Assembly (NCBI GenBank): GCA_001574975.1
Contig: KQ965751.1
Coordinates: forward strand, 10,718-74,717
Length of the DNA stretch: 64,000 bases
Direction: 5' to 3'
Source: Gonapodya prolifera JEL478
Taxonomy: Eukaryota; Monoblepharomycota; Monoblepharidomycetes; Monoblepharidales; Gonapodyaceae
The notes under the pieces are model-generated. The model was not told the DNA's origin. It saw only the letters and a program-made list of their open reading frames with translations, and made no database searches. Made by a program: the position numbers and the translations under genes. This document shows, in pieces, positions 1 through 13,019 of this stretch. The number at the start of each line of letters is the position of its first letter. Positions within the stretch are counted from its first letter, which is position 1.

Positions 1-844
1 ATTATAAGCTCCACCACGTCCTCTTCCTCTACCAGCACCTCTTTGATAAGTAAAGGCTCCACAGTGAAATCTACTGTTGGCATTAATATTGCCACCTCTT
101 CCTGCACCAACTTGCATGTTTGCAACACGTTGTGATAAACTCTCCATATTTGCATCATAGTGATGCCAACACTTTAATGCAATATGTCCAGTTTTGCCAC
201 ACACAAAACATGGACCTTGTGGCTTTTTACTATTGCCATTATTCTTCTTCTGTTGTGCCAATGCATTTGCTGAAGCACCAATATCACCTCTTAGCTCAGC
301 ACTCTCACGCTGGCTTATAATAGAGCTAACATTTGAATAAGCAGATTGCATTGAATAATGCGAGTAGACAATAGGTGCTCTCTCACAGATTGCTTTAAGG
401 AGATAGGTTGCTTGTTCAATATCACTGACCAGAGTACCAGTCTGCTTAATTGCAAGTACTGCAGCCAATAAAGCATTGCTAAATTCTTCAACAGTGTCAT
501 CAAAATTGAACTTTGGTAAGGGCTTCTATAAGAGCCACACAGTCTCCAGGTGTAGATTCACCATAATGCTTCTTCAAAGTATTCCACATCTCTGCAGCAG
601 TGGAACACTCCACAATCAAATTGAAAGCTGTTCCTTTCACTGAAGATATAAGAGCATTTTGGATTTGACCATCCAATTGCTTCCAAGCTTTCTTATCTTC
701 CACTGGTGAGTCAGGACAGGGCAATGTCCCATCCACATGGCTCAAAGCACTCTCAACACTTCTCAAAATCACAGTAACCTTCCCAGACTACTCAAAATAC
801 CCAACTGACTTTGCGAAAACATCTGGTCTCAGAGTTTCTGCCAT
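1..844 (-). pseudogene. Ty1/copia retrotransposon gag remnant
   Basis: The minus strand encodes the start of a copia-type Gag. The ATG lies at 842-844, followed by a region like the UBN2/gag family (AWKQLDGQIQNALIS, then AAEMWNTLKKHYGE). Nearer the window edge is a CCHC zinc knuckle (CFVCGKTGHIALKC) followed by an arginine/glycine-rich tail. In copia elements Gag packages the element RNA. This copy is broken. There is an in-frame TAG about 18 codons after the ATG (around 790-792), and a one-base frameshift near 505 separates the first part from the zinc knuckle. The rest of the element (protease, integrase, reverse transcriptase) would lie left of position 1. I am sure of the family from the zinc knuckle and UBN2-like motif. 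The exact start is less certain. Confidence 0.75.
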
Positions 845-1589
845 TGCATTCTCAACACAACTTCAACAGGTGCAAGGGGTAAATGTCAACTTTTCAGCAC
901 AACCTTCAAACTGAGCACTGATTCTGCTTCGGATATACTGGAGATGACTTAAAAATTGATTTTCGATAGCTCCAGAAGAGTTTGAGACAAATCAACTTCC
1001 AGAAATTTCAAGTTCAATTTTCTCTGCGATTTTTTGTCCAATCTTGATGAAACAAAATCGTCCAGAAACCTCTCAAACAGGAATTTAAATTGATGTATTG
1101 TACGTTGGGATCGTGTTAAATTTGCGTCGTGCCAAAGCAGTTTTTGATTTCCAAGCCACACTGTCTTGGAAACAATCAACAGCTCAAATCCACAAAGTCA
1201 CTGATTTGCAACAGTCACACACTGTCGCTGAACACTTCTGATTGCTCGAATTTCGTCTCGCGCGCGATTTTTGAAATGGCAGTCTTCTCACTACCAAACG
1301 CTGAAATGGCTGCAACTTCCTCAATTCTCAACGGATTGGGATGCGTCATAGCTTGTTTGAAAGCTCTCTTCACGTAAAATGCAACTGTATGCTCGCTGGA
1401 TTGATTAGACGACGGGATTGGGGACCAATTCCAGCAGTATGTTGCCTCCACTGAACAACTGCAAGGAATCCACCCAGAAATCACACCGCAATGACTCCTG
1501 TGACCCTGGGGAACAGGCTCAATGACCTATTGAGCTACAGTGGCAAAAACCTGTACAGGAGCAGAGTGTTGGATTCCTATTTATCTTTA
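845..1589. other. No gene seen; probable copia leader/LTR debris
   Basis: This stretch sits between the start of the minus-strand gag and the plus-strand RNase H remnant. By position it should hold the leader or LTR of the gag element. I could not find its ends or a copy of the putative LTR at 2173. The short open frames here have no recognisable domain. Confidence 0.3.
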
Positions 1590-2124
1590 ACATGCTTTAA
1601 AATGGCTTTTGAGATATTTGGTTGGAACACCAAATGTTGGAATCACTTATCTTGGATGCAATGACCCCCAGAGAAAATCACGCAGTGGATACATGTTCCT
1701 ATTGGGAGGGGGAGCTATTAGCTGATTTAGTGGAAAACAGGATTTAGTGGCAACTTCTACAACTCATGCAGAATATGTGGCACTAGATCATGCAACCAAA
1801 GAACTCTTATGGATTAAACAACTTCTAAATGAGCTTAATATGGGACCAACTGGAGCTGTGAAAATTTATAGAAGGACTGACTGTGGTACCAAAATTATTT
1901 GGAGATAATCAAAGTGCTCAGAACTTGGCAGAAATCCTGTGCATCACAAACTCTCAAAGCATTTTGATGTCAAGTATCATTTTATTAGGGAGGAGCTTGA
2001 GAAGGGCACACTCTCACTGCTACTGCCCAACACAAAAGGTTGTGGCAGATGTTATGACCAAGTCAGTTTCAAAACAAATCTTTGAGAGACACAGAGCTGC
2101 CATGGGAATATCAGAAATCATTTA
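1590..2124 (+). pseudogene. Ty1/copia RNase H (pol C-terminus) remnant
   Basis: The plus strand carries the end of a copia Pol polyprotein. Visible landmarks of the RNase H domain are RKSRSGYMFLLGGGAIS, then TTHAEYVALDHATKELLWIKQ, then KHFDVKYHFIREELEKG, in the usual order. In live elements this domain degrades the RNA strand of the cDNA hybrid. The copy is dead. TGA at 1723-1725 stands where the family has Trp (GAIS-W), and the reading frame shifts between about 1880 and 2120, so the HFDVKYHF block is in a different frame. The upstream Pol domains are missing. It points away from the gag remnant to its left, so the two are not one intact element. Confidence 0.8.
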
Positions 2125-2164
2125 GGACACTTTGATGGAAACCTTCAACCAAAGTTTTGGTCTC

Positions 2165-2460
2165 AGGGGGAGTGTCTAGATTTGGTGTGAAGTTGTTATC
2201 TAGGACTTTGTGGGGCGGTTTTTGAGCGAACCAGAAGTGCTACAGAGATGAGATTATTATCATTGAAAGCGTCTTGAAGAGTAATAATGGAATGCAAGTG
2301 ATGGCATGTTGCTATCATTATTTGTTGAGGTGTAATCTAGGATTATGTGTTGTGGCAACGTTCAGTTACATTGTACAAGGGTGAGCCAGAAGTTTAACCA
2401 GTAGTTGCGTACGTCCATCACTCTCAATAATTTTTGCATCAATAATTAATGCACAATAAG
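2165..2460 (+). repeat. Candidate polypurine tract and LTR start
   Basis: Directly after the RNase H remnant a purine run (AGGGGGAG, 2165-2172) is followed by TGTCTAG. This is the typical copia order of polypurine tract and LTR starting with TG. The right end of the LTR (…CA) could not be placed, so the end coordinate is only a guess. Confidence 0.35.
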
Positions 2461-3554
2461 CTTCAATGTGAGTCTTTGTCCACGAGATGGAGATCATCTG
2501 GGAACCAAACCTACTGCATTTTCAAGGGTATAGAGGTGCTGCTGTAATGGAAAACGCACCATCCATACAAGTTGAAGGGATGGTAGCAGTGGGAGAGTGG
2601 GTACCATTGTGCATGAATTGATTTAGGGGTATCTGAGTGAGAATGTTTTGAACATTGTGAAATGCCCTCCACCCACGAAACAACTCCCAAAAAATTTATT
2701 TAAATAAATGTCATAAAGGCATTTCATAAAGGCAGCAGTGCCAACATTCAATCTTGTAATTTGCAGTAGTTCTTGAGTGAATGAAGGCAGACCATCTTGA
2801 CACTTGGATGGTGTTTTGCCTCTGTCACAACAATTTCCCCCTCCACACAGACAGAACTCGTCCAAAAAAATTCAGAAATAATCTTCTGATTTATAATTTA
2901 CAACTGCCCTCAATTGACTAATTGGTTTTTTTTTGCTGGTTGTGTGTTAAATTGCCAACATAACACTGTCCAGATGGTGTTCCTTATTGTGCATAAAAGG
3001 ATTAAAATGTGTTCACATTGCAGGAGCTCATCAGAAATTGAGGAGAATCAAAGTTAGCACATCACCTTGAGCCCCTCATCCCCTGAGACTTTAAACTGCT
3101 GCAAATCACCATTGGTATATTACTTATTGTCTGTGCAAAGTAATGGTTTAGTTAGTTTTGGTATTTTTTTTGAACAGACAGACATCCATTCAGCAAAACA
3201 ACAGACCTTTAATTGGCTTAAATGAGCCAGCCACTCTGCAGAAACACAGACAATGAGGAAGGAAAGTGATTATTGGTTTCCCAACAAGTGATTTCAGCAA
3301 TAGAACTAAAAATAATATTTGTGCAGTTTGGGTAGTTTCTCACGACTCTCCTTTTGTGAAGGATTGAGAAGGTACAGGAAAGAAGATGTGATTTACGTTT
3401 TCTCACAAAATTTGCATGCAATAGGCATTACATTTATAAATTCAAAACTACGTTGGAGCTCACAATGCAATACAAGTCAATGATGTCCAATGAGAATGCT
3501 GATAACATGAAGGACGCAAGACTGGGATGCACCGTCACCACAATCATCTGTGTA
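2461..3554. other. Gene-free AT-rich stretch
   Basis: No open frame here has recognisable domains or splice signals that connect to a neighbour. It separates the retrotransposon debris from the 3' end of the flippase gene and presumably includes that gene's 3' untranslated region. Confidence 0.4.
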
Positions 3555-6500
3555 TTAACTTATGTTTAACAGATCTCCCGTAGTCCTTGCTACACCATCA
3601 GCTTTGGCTCGGGCACCCAACCGTGCAGGAGGCGCTGACTTCAAGCGAGGAACCACTTGACGTTGTGCACCATCTTCACTGCGCTCGGGCTGCGAAGATC
3701 CTTTTGACGTCAGCGAAGACTCATTCTGATTCATTGAAGGGTCTTTCATTTTCTCAGAAGCGTGTCGCTTGTGACCTCGTTTGCGATGTCTCATTTGCTG
3801 AGATTTGTCATTGGTTCCACCGTCTTCGGCAATTTCGCATTCTGAAATAATTTTCTTTAGAAGTGTAGGGGTACCCATTATAATCGCGGTGGTTCCTTTA
3901 TCATGTGCAAAAGAAAATCCACGATCATGCAGGTATCCTTCTTCTGTCCGCATATCTCTGATTTTCCGAGGAGTGGGGGCCAATATTGATGATGGAGACA
4001 TAGACGTGCTTGTTTCATCGGAAGAAGGACTGTGATTCTGATCAGATGAAGTCCTCTTAGAGGATGGCGAGACCCCTCCTGGAGGGGAGGGCTGTGACAT
4101 CTGTCTCCTGAGAAAATCAATGTCTAACGGCGTTCCAAGATGTTGGTTCCCAGATTCCTGAACTGCTTCAACATCAAGATCCCACACAGATCGCTTTGTT
4201 CCGGAACGTGATACACCAGTAGCTAAATCCACAGGCTTGCACATTTTTTGTAACTCTGCAACAATGTTGACATCCGTTGGCATGTAGTTTCGCATGATGT
4301 ACAGATACATAACTCGAGGGAGCTGACATAGGGCTGTACATATTGCAAAGGTGAGCCAGAATTTTAAAGAGCCATAACCAAGCTCATAAGCGCCATAGGT
4401 CTGAGTGTTTGGGTCGAGAGAAAAAATGCCTGCATATAGGTACACAATTCCAACGTGGAGAAGAAAGACACCGTGGATGATATATGTCCTAGCGTAGAGT
4501 TTTCTGTAATGGAAGACGTAAAACAGACGGCATTGGACTCTTACCATGAATGACAGCCGTAGAGCATATAGGCATTTGCATTCACAATAGCAGTAATTGC
4601 CACGCATGCACCAACGAGAAATCCATCTGCTGCATAACCTCGGGGGTGATCTGGGCCCTCATCGTACACATAGATCGGCACAAAAAAGACCACCACTGAT
4701 TGATAAAGGCCTTGAACACAATAGAGCAGGAATCGTCCATTGGTATAAACTTCGCCACGAACGCCGGAGCCATAAATCTGGGGAACAGCTAAAGCATAGA
4801 TTGAATCAATGTCTTTGTCAAAAATACCGATTGCAATTGGCGAGAGCGCAGTGAAGAGGGTTTGATAAAACATCCTGATGTAGAAATGCACGGAAATTCC
4901 AACGTAAGAGCAAATGTTCAGTTTTCTTCTTGTGTTCATTCATAACGCCAACTTACAAGTAAGTGTACTCGATATTAATCCCACTTGAATATGCACAGTA
5001 TATTTGAAACCAAAAGGTCGGCAAAGTCCATATAATATTCTTTAAAGGAGGGAGATGTGAGAAAAACTCAAAAAAGAAACTGCAACACATATGTTGCTAC
5101 CTTGAAGAAAAAGTTGAATATCATCTCCCCCGTTCTCCAATAGTTCCAGCGTCCATGAACAAGAAGCAACCGAGTAAGATATCTGAACTGAGCAATTGCA
5201 TAATCACTGGACATGGCTGCCTGAAGGCCTTCTTCACCGGCAATTCCTACCCCTACTTGGGCAGCCTTGAAGAGCCAATTAAAAGCTGTCCTTGTTATGG
5301 CTGTCTCGGATCACTTACTTGGATCATAGATACATCATTTGCGCCATCTCCAATTGCCAAGCACATCACACCTTTGCTATCTTTGACGAGTCGAACAACT
5401 TCTGCCTTTTGAAGTGGACTTACTCGGCAGCAAACTACCGCAGTACACCTGCAAGCCAGCTCAAGTAACATCGCTTTCGTTTTCGGCTCGAGAGCGTGCT
5501 TCAACGCGTATCCATCTATAATAAGAGCTCGCTTTTGCGGAGGATCACATTGACTATCAGAACGGCCAAACCAACTTCGAGCTGGTTTTGTGAAGTAAGT
5601 TGCTAGAGCACTTGCGACTTGTTGGCGGATGGGCCTTGTTTCATTCTGAATATCTTCAGCACCTGACCCACTGGGTCCTCGAATCATAATCAATGTCATT
5701 TCCTTATCCAGCAAATTGCACGAAAACGCGATATTGATAGCAGTTTCCATTTTGTCACCTGTAAGAACCCATATCTTGATACCTGCTTTTGAGAGGGTTG
5801 ATATTGTTTCTGGAACTCCTTCCTGGAGTTTATCTTCGATCGCAGTAGCTCCCAAAAGAATCAAGTTCTGCTCCAGCTACACCACGTCTGAAGCGTCACA
5901 ACATACGTTCGTACAATGAAATAAGGGATGGGACACACCTTCTCAGCAACACTGTCAACTTTGGATTCTCGATCAATGATGGATGCGCTGGCTTCCTGAT
6001 GTTCACGCTCCCAGTCTTTATACCCCTTTTCGGTCAATTCAACTGTTGCAAGGCAGAGGGTGCGCAGGCCCTCCTCAGCAAACGCATCCAGGTGCATACT
6101 GGTGACATCCACAATTTCTTTTTGACCCGTGGCCATCCGTCCCATAACCACAGAGTCTGCACCCTTGCAAAATAAGGACAACACACCATCTGGTCGTCTG
6201 ACAACAACTGACATCCGTTTCCGCGTAGAGTTGAACTCAAGCACGTTAAGTATCTCGTATTGCTCTTGCTTGCCAAAAACGTCTAGTATCACCGTGTTCA
6301 CTTTACGACCAAGAAATGCGATGCCGAGGTTCTAACAGGTCGATCGACTGTCAACAATGTTTCGTAAAACATAACGGAGGCGCAATCCTACCCACCTTTG
6401 CAGCATCGACCAAGGCCGCCTCATCAGGAGACTGCGCGCGATATCGCAATTCCCTCACGACTTTGACGACTTGAGATGGCTCTGCCTTCTCATCCAGAAC

Positions 6501-9500
6501 CTTGACTTTCGTATCTTCAGCTTCTTCTCCATCCTGCCCCGAAACAACTACAGAATGACAGACGGCAAGAACAGTGAAGAACTCTTTCATTCGTTTCGCT
6601 TGAATCATCCATTCTTGGTTGCCAACAAAATTTTCGGAATATCCTCTTGCCAAAAGAGACAAAATCCTTTCGTCAGAAAAGGTGCCAAGAGCACCGGAAG
6701 CGTATGGTCGGGGTACGGGGGGGTAATGAACAGCCGGAGGTGATGCAGCAATAAAAGGCGCAGAAACAGTATGGTGAAATGTAACACTTCGTGCTGTTCC
6801 TGTGGACGTAAGCCGCTCAGCAGTGACGCTTAGGCCTCCATGCTCACCACCGCCCGAGGACAGCCTCTGCGATGTAATGCTCCTCGAACCGGTATCAGTA
6901 CTTGTAATAGCGAGAACTGGAATCGCCCGTGGGGGCGGGAACGAAATTGGAGATGATATGACGCTGCTGACTTCGAGTTTCTCATCCCTAGAAGTGCTCG
7001 TAGTAAACCGCGGATCAACCCGCGGAAGAGATTCTACAGGTGATGCAGGCGCTGAGCTTAACGGCACGCTCTCGTCGTACGAGGCTGTGCCGGCTATAGA
7101 ATTCGACTGAGATACCCTGGGTGACTTTTTAACGCTGGCACCATCTGTTCCAAGGGTTCCGCCGGTATAAGCGTATCCGTTAATAGAACATCTTTTGAAA
7201 TCCATTACGTTGCGTGTCAGTGTTCCCGTTTTATCGCTGAAAATGTACTCAATCTGACCTGCAAATGAAGTGAGTCACAAAATTTCAGTCGACTAATGCT
7301 TTCCAGAGATTCCTAACTCACCCAGATCGTCCCCCAGATTCCAACTTTTCGGAGTACAACCAACGCTCCGCTCCCCGTCCTCGTAGTACATTTCTCTGTC
7401 TTGGTGAATGAAGAACGCTTGGAAAGATTTCACAATCTCAACAGTAAGGTAAAGAGGCATCGGCAAAATATTCTGAAATTGGATAAGACCATTTCTGGGT
7501 CACGTTTTGACGTTATCCCGTTGTTTTACCCAATGAAAAGAAAACAGCTCAACTTACAGAAACGTCACGAACCCGTACCAGCCCCACGACGCCCCTCCCG
7601 CATCCGGTACGACCCAATCCCACGAGACCCACGAACTCGTCTGCAAGAGCCCGATCGTGCACCACAGACACATGAAAAGAATCAAGGCGAGGTTCACGGC
7701 GCTGGGTTTGAGCGGAGGTGTGAGCACGCATTTTCGTGAGAGAGGGGGGAGTTCGGGTCTGTACCACTCACATGTGTTGATTCATTCGAATCTCGACACG
7801 ACTCCGCTTACTCCTCGTCGGGCCCGCGTTCAGGCGAACGCGGGTCTCCTCCCCAGTGAACAAGACAAGGCAAAGGACCCACTGGGTGTTTCGAACTGCA
7901 CACCCACGAAGCAACAGATTGGACATGGAAATGGGGAGGCGCGTCTCTTTCGGGGAAGGTGACGAGGTCCCGTCTACGCCTTTAACGGGAGGTGAGGACA
8001 CCGAAGTATGAGGGATTGTGGAGCCGGCTTCCTCAAGGGTCGATGAGCGGTCGTCCCCTGATGCCCTCAGCCCGGCCACTACAGGACTTTTGCGAGCCGC
8101 GGGAATCAAAAGCTGGTCCCCTTTCATTGTTATCTCCTGCGCTGCGTCGGCCGGACCCGACGCGTTGCCCTTCCTCCTCAATATCCCATCTGTCGTCGCG
8201 CGTCTCCCCAACCGTCCAGCGACCATCGCCGAGAACCCCTCCGAAAGCGCAGGAAGGTCAACAATGTTGGGGCTTTCCAGTTGGGTCCCGGAGCCGTCGT
8301 TGTCCGGAACACCCGGCGCGCTGTCGACAGCACCGGCGCTCTCCCCACTCTCCCCGCTCCCGCCTTCATTGTCGGTTTCTTCCGCTTCGGAATCTTCCGG
8401 AAGCATGCTCAGCTGGCCCTGACTCGGGTCATGGTGTTGTCCGGTGGCAGACTGTTCCATCGCCGTCGGGGTCTCTTTGTCAACGCACCAAACCATGGCG
8501 CCATTGAAGTTATGCACGCTCTCGTTAGGCGGCTCGGTCTCGACCCAAAACTTGCATGTGCGGAGGCTCGACATCCCTCGTTCGTCCGGGCGGAGATGTG
8601 CCGTCTCGCCCATACACCTTCGGATCTTGAGGTTGGTCTCGCCGTCGAGGTTCTTGGTCTCCACGTATACGACTCCTGACTCGTCAGACGAGGCCAGCGC
8701 GAGCACATCACAAGGCACGTCTTCGTTCCCGCGAAGGAGGATGATGTCTCCAGGAAGAAGAGAGCGCCAGGAAACTTGAAGGAAGTGCGGCGTGTCGAGG
8801 TTGGTGGGGGTCGGCGGGAGGAAGGCAAGAGTGGGTTTCCGCGAGCCCGGTGACGGCGAGGATGGAGGAGCTAGTCCAGGGATCTGGGGGAGTGAGAGGT
8901 TGGTGGCGATTCGTCCGAGGTGGAAAGATGCCGACCTAACGGTGGTGGTTAAATATGGGCCAAAAAGAAGAAAATAAATGGATCAAAAAGAGTTCTACAC
9001 ACCTGCTCCCACTTTCCGATGGTCTTCCGCTGTCTCCTGACTCTGAATGCGCCGTCAATTTCGTTGCCCAATTCCACATCATGGTGGCTGATTGGACGAC
9101 AGCCCCCAAAACCCAGGTCGTCCCCGTGACAAATGTCGCGCGGAGTCTGGCGCCCCAGCCAGTGTCCGAATACTCTTCCACATTCACGTTCCGCCAGTTC
9201 CCGCCTCTGAGGGTGTAGACGAGCTTTCCGTTGAGCTGCGAGTCCGAAACATGTCGACGCCAGTCCTCAATCCCGTCCTTCACGGCGGTCAGGAATACGA
9301 TGATGATGAGAGGGAGGGCGGCCACGATAGGTTCTAAAAGAAGGAGAAAATTGGTTTTCTGAGTTCTAGTGGTTCTAAATGGGCTACGAACCGATTTGCT
9401 GAAAGTCGGGGAAAAACTGGATTATAGTGATGGTGAGGAAAAAGAAGTTGGCGAGCCGGCGGAATCTACAAGTTCAAAGTTTCTTTTAGAGTCCACTTGA

Positions 9501-9800
9501 ATCCATCATCGACTGCAACGAGAGTTGATCTCACTGCTCGAATAAGTTTTTGGGCAAAAAGGTCAGCAGAGAGTATTTGCTGGTCTTGACCTTATTCGTC
9601 GTCCAGGATCTCAACGGATTCCCACGCGCATCGACGTGATCCTTTGGCAGGGGAACGTTGACGTGAATACGACGGGGTCCGGACGATATGTTTCCTTGCG
9701 CGGTGCCTGAGTGCCTTGCCTCGATAGACGCGATGGATGGGTCGCGTCTGAGATTGTGACTCGCGAGATGGTGCAGCGCAGACAGGAAGTCGACGGGCAT
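3555..9800 (-). CDS. P4-type ATPase (phospholipid flippase, Drs2/Dnf/Neo1 superfamily)
   Basis: Thirteen exons join in phase: 9535-9800, 9392-9465, 9003-9333, 7772-8935, 7558-7701, 7322-7494, 6396-7258, 5939-6331, 5319-5867, 5101-5265, 4957-5039, 4545-4874 and 3555-4488. They give 1,822 residues. P4-ATPases use ATP to move phospholipids to the cytosolic leaflet of Golgi, endosome or plasma membrane. Landmarks are [10 protein letters not shown] near the N-terminus, the actuator motif DGET (about 321-324), the phosphorylated aspartate in DKTGT (about 726-730), KGAD in the nucleotide-binding domain, the hinge GDGAND (about 1309-1314) and C-terminal membrane segments. Most family members have 1,100-1,400 residues. 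The excess here lies in Ser/Thr/Pro-rich insertions at about 350-560 in the actuator loop and about 740-930 after DKTGT, plus a long polar C-terminal tail. The start at 9800 is the first in-frame ATG and could be extended. The subfamily is not assigned. Confidence 0.93.
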
Positions 9801-10116
9801 CCCGGAGAGAGTGAGGAGCGAGAGGTGAAGTGTTGATGGGCAGGCAGAGAGTTTGTTGATTTGGGACCCAAACTACGACATCCGACACGCAAAGAGACGG
9901 CCGATGAGCAGATAGCACACGCGAGGGCGTGCGGAGTGTGCGTGATTCGGGGGTCCGTTGATGGCTGTTGAGTGGGAATGGGGAGCGTGCGCACGACCAC
10001 AGCTTCTTATGCCACAAATCTTGTGCGCCCTTCCATGATTTTGTCGCCACTTCTTCCGCCGTGCTCGTTGTAGAATATAGATTGCAGTGGCTATACGTGG
10101 TATCAGTCTAATCAAA

Positions 10117-11732
10117 TCACTTTTGTCGCTTATATACCTTTTGCAAGAATCGTTCAAACACTTCCGGATTTACGAGAATCGAGTCCGCACTCGCAATCAA
10201 TCCTTTGATTTGTTTGTAGGAGGCCTCCTCGTAGTCCGCAAACACCTGCTTCATGTTTACCTCGTTGAATACACCCTTCACACGAGCGACACAGGCAGGG
10301 TCTTTTCGGGCGTAGTTATCCTACGGGCACGGTCACCAGACGTATCATGCTTCCGAACGTCATTATCAACCGATTCGACCTCAACAACCCACCTCCAGAA
10401 CTCGTCGCTGCTCGTCCGACACCCTCTCAAGTGCCTGATTGATGATCCACCCGCATTTGTTGTCCTCTATATCTGTACCGATCTTGCCGATAACCGCTGA
10501 AGAGAGAGATCGGCGATTAGATGAGTGACGTCTCTGCCGAACCAAGGCCTCGAGTAGCTTTTACCCACCAGGATCGCCATAACAGTCCAAGTAGTCGTCC
10601 TGGGCTTGGAAGTACTCGCCCAAGGGCAGTAGAATAGATTCTGCCAGCTTGAACGCGGCAGGGTCAGTAATGTGCGCCTGCGTCGTGTATTCGAAAAAGG
10701 TGACGTTAATAGGACTCTCGGTCTCCTTTGGAACGGGAGCTCACCATGTGCATGGCGAGCGCGACAGGAAGGTAAAACGAATAGAACGCGGTTTTGAATT
10801 TGACGATCCATTTGTACCTGGAGCAGCAACGTTCATCGCCTAAAACCAGGGAATCAAGAGGAAACAAGAGCCTCACTTGAGCATTGAGAACGCAGAGAGG
10901 TTCGGTTGTCCTTCTGGAGCGGTAATGAGGTCCAACATCTGTCCGAGCTCCGTCTGGTAGGTGACCTTATCGTCGAATTAAGGAAAACAACATCAATTAA
11001 CGCGCGACGACGGACGCTCCAGGCCTTGCTCACTTCATGGAACAGCTCCAACAGATCCACATAGTACTTCTCCTGCCTAAAGTACTTCCGGAGCAGCTTG
11101 TAGATGATACTCTCCAAAATGAAACTGTCATTGATGGCGACCATCCCGACGCCGTCCTTCTTGTACCAGCACGGCTGCCCGCGGCGGGTAATGGATCCGT
11201 CCATGATGTCGTCGGCGATGAGGAAGAAGGCTTGGAGCTTGGTGAAGAGTGCGGTTAGCGTGTAGGTAAGAGGAACATGACAACGATGGTGGACGAAGAC
11301 TCACGATTTCGACACACCAGCCCAAGATGACCGCACGACGTCGCTCGTCCTTTGATAGCTCGCGTTGTCCAACGAGGCATTCAAGCGTGTCAGGTACAGA
11401 GAGCCCCCGGTTCATTTTTCCTGTTGTGAGGGATGAGTTTGTCGCTTATCCGACTATTCACGTCCTTGCGGAGCCCAACGTACCACCTGGAATGTTATAG
11501 TACAAATTCTGGCAGGTTGACGTGGCGCGTTTCGTCGAGAATCAAGTTGAGTTGCCCGCATATTGACGACTCCACCACGAATCATCAGTCCACGTACCTC
11601 CTTGATCCATTTGATACCCGATTCCGGCAAGGCGTACGGTTCCTGGTGAAGTTCGCTCAAGATATCGCCCGCGATCGTCTCGAAGGCGTCCATAAAGTCC
11701 TTTTTGGTGTCCAGACCATTTGAAGGGGGCAT
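10117..11732 (-). CDS. ERG20: Farnesyl diphosphate synthase
   Basis: Nine exons close in phase: 11598-11732, 11484-11508, 11305-11420, 11034-11237, 10877-10965, 10745-10817, 10569-10677, 10393-10496 and 10117-10320. They give 352 residues, the length of yeast Erg20. The enzyme joins isopentenyl diphosphate to dimethylallyl and then geranyl diphosphate, making the farnesyl diphosphate needed for sterols, dolichol, ubiquinone and prenylation. Both aspartate-rich motifs are present: DDIMD (about 101-105) and DDYLD (about 241-245). Two phenylalanines just before the first motif are the usual farnesyl chain-length setting. [12 protein letters not shown] and the basic C-terminus (VYKRQK) also match the family. 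The 25-nt exon at 11484-11508 is unusually small but restores the YYNIPGGKMNRG block. It lies head-to-head with the universal stress protein gene, 351 bp between start codons. Confidence 0.95.
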
Positions 11733-12083
11733 TTTCAATGAGTAAGGGGCTCAGGGTAAGGTTGGAGTTTGCTTCTTTCAGTGATGAGCCGAAGATGGCG
11801 GAAACGGTGTCAAAAAGGATATATTCAAAATGCTCTGTGTGGCACCCTTGGTAGGGCGAAGTCACCGCAACAAATACCTACACTGGTATGGAACTTGTGC
11901 GAGCGGAGGTAAATGCATTATGCAGCTAGAGCGAGAGTGCTCTTCCGTCCCGCCGCTTCCCCCAAAATCACGAGGCGATGTGACTCATGGTGGATGAATG
12001 GCTCTCCACCGGATAAACTCTGCCACATAAAGGTGACACCCTGACTCAACGGAAACCAAACCCACCTATTCGCCAATCACACA
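11733..12083. promoter_or_regulatory. Divergent intergenic promoter region
   Basis: This is the only DNA between the start codons of the farnesyl diphosphate synthase gene (-) and the universal stress protein gene (+), so it must hold both promoters. I see no convincing TATA box or named binding site. Confidence 0.4.
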
Positions 12084-13019
12084 ATGACAGCCACACCCAA
12101 ACGGACCGTGCTGCTCGCCCTGGACGCATCCCCGGCCGCGAGGTATGCACTCGACTACTTCTTGGAAACATCCTATCGTCCGGACAAAGGTGAGGGCGTT
12201 CGAAGCGGTTCCCGCCGGTCACGGGTTGGATAAGATGGTTCTTTTTCAGATCATTTGGTGCTGATGAGCGTTGCTGATGACGCCCAGACTTCTATTGGTG
12301 TTTTCGAAGATATGATAGCAGGTACGTACGTTGATGGAATCGAGATAGGAGGGTACTCCCACAACACTGACGTTCCACCAACGCCAATCATGCATAAAGT
12401 ACCAGGTGACGATGATCAAAGAAAGGAGCTGGAGGCACAGGTGGGCGAATCTGAAACTCTGGCGCGCCAATCACTCTTGAGGACGAACCGTGATTTGAAC
12501 CTCGTTCAGATCGCGAAAGACACGCTTGCGATCGTGCAAGAGGCAGAAAGGATTGTTCTGCAGAAATACGAAAAAGCCCAGGTACGCTCCAACCCATGAT
12601 GACGTACTGCGATACTACAAAACAAAGGTTCATTTCCAAATGCCGCTACTAATGCAGGTGTCGTCGGAAACATACGCGGTGAAAAGTGACGAACCACGTG
12701 ATGCGATCGTGGATACGGCTGCGGATCTTCACGCCCGCCTCATTGTGATGGGCTCGCGAGGAAACGGTGCGCTCAAAAGGTCTGTGGTTTCGATGAGCGC
12801 GTCGTCGTCTCAGGACTGTCACTGATTTAATTATGTTTTGCCATTTTAAGGGCTCTGCTTGGAAGCGTTTCGGACTACGTTGGTGAGTTGAACCAGCCTG
12901 GGTCACGACTTTTCAAACTCTCGCCCTTATTGATCGTGATTATCAACACAGTACACAACGCTCCATGCCCCGTGCTAATTGTTCATCAACAGGACGAAAA
13001 GGAAGAAAAGGAAGAGTAG
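12084..13019 (+). CDS. Universal stress protein (UspA) family
   Basis: Six exons join in phase: 12084-12189, 12250-12321, 12406-12581, 12658-12779, 12851-12882 and 12952-13019. They give 191 residues. The protein has one UspA fold. It starts with a strand of the type RTVLLALDASPAA and ends with PCPVLIVHQQ. The ATP-binding signature G-x2-G-x9-G-S is visible at about 147-163 (MGSRGNGALK, then RALLGSVSDYV, across an exon junction). ATP-binding members act as cytosolic stress or energy sensors. The actual role here cannot be read from sequence. The last residues are a Glu/Lys-rich tail. It converges with the ASH2 gene, whose stop codon is 107 bp away. Confidence 0.88.

Noticed and set aside
949-1484. 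Minus-strand open frames upstream of the copia gag
   Set aside because: No domain, no link to the gag frame, and placed where a leader or LTR is expected.
7472-7558. An apparent frameshift in the flippase between two membrane exons
   Set aside because: Using the upstream acceptor CCCAG at 7495-7499 restores the frame and a good membrane sequence, so no lesion is needed.
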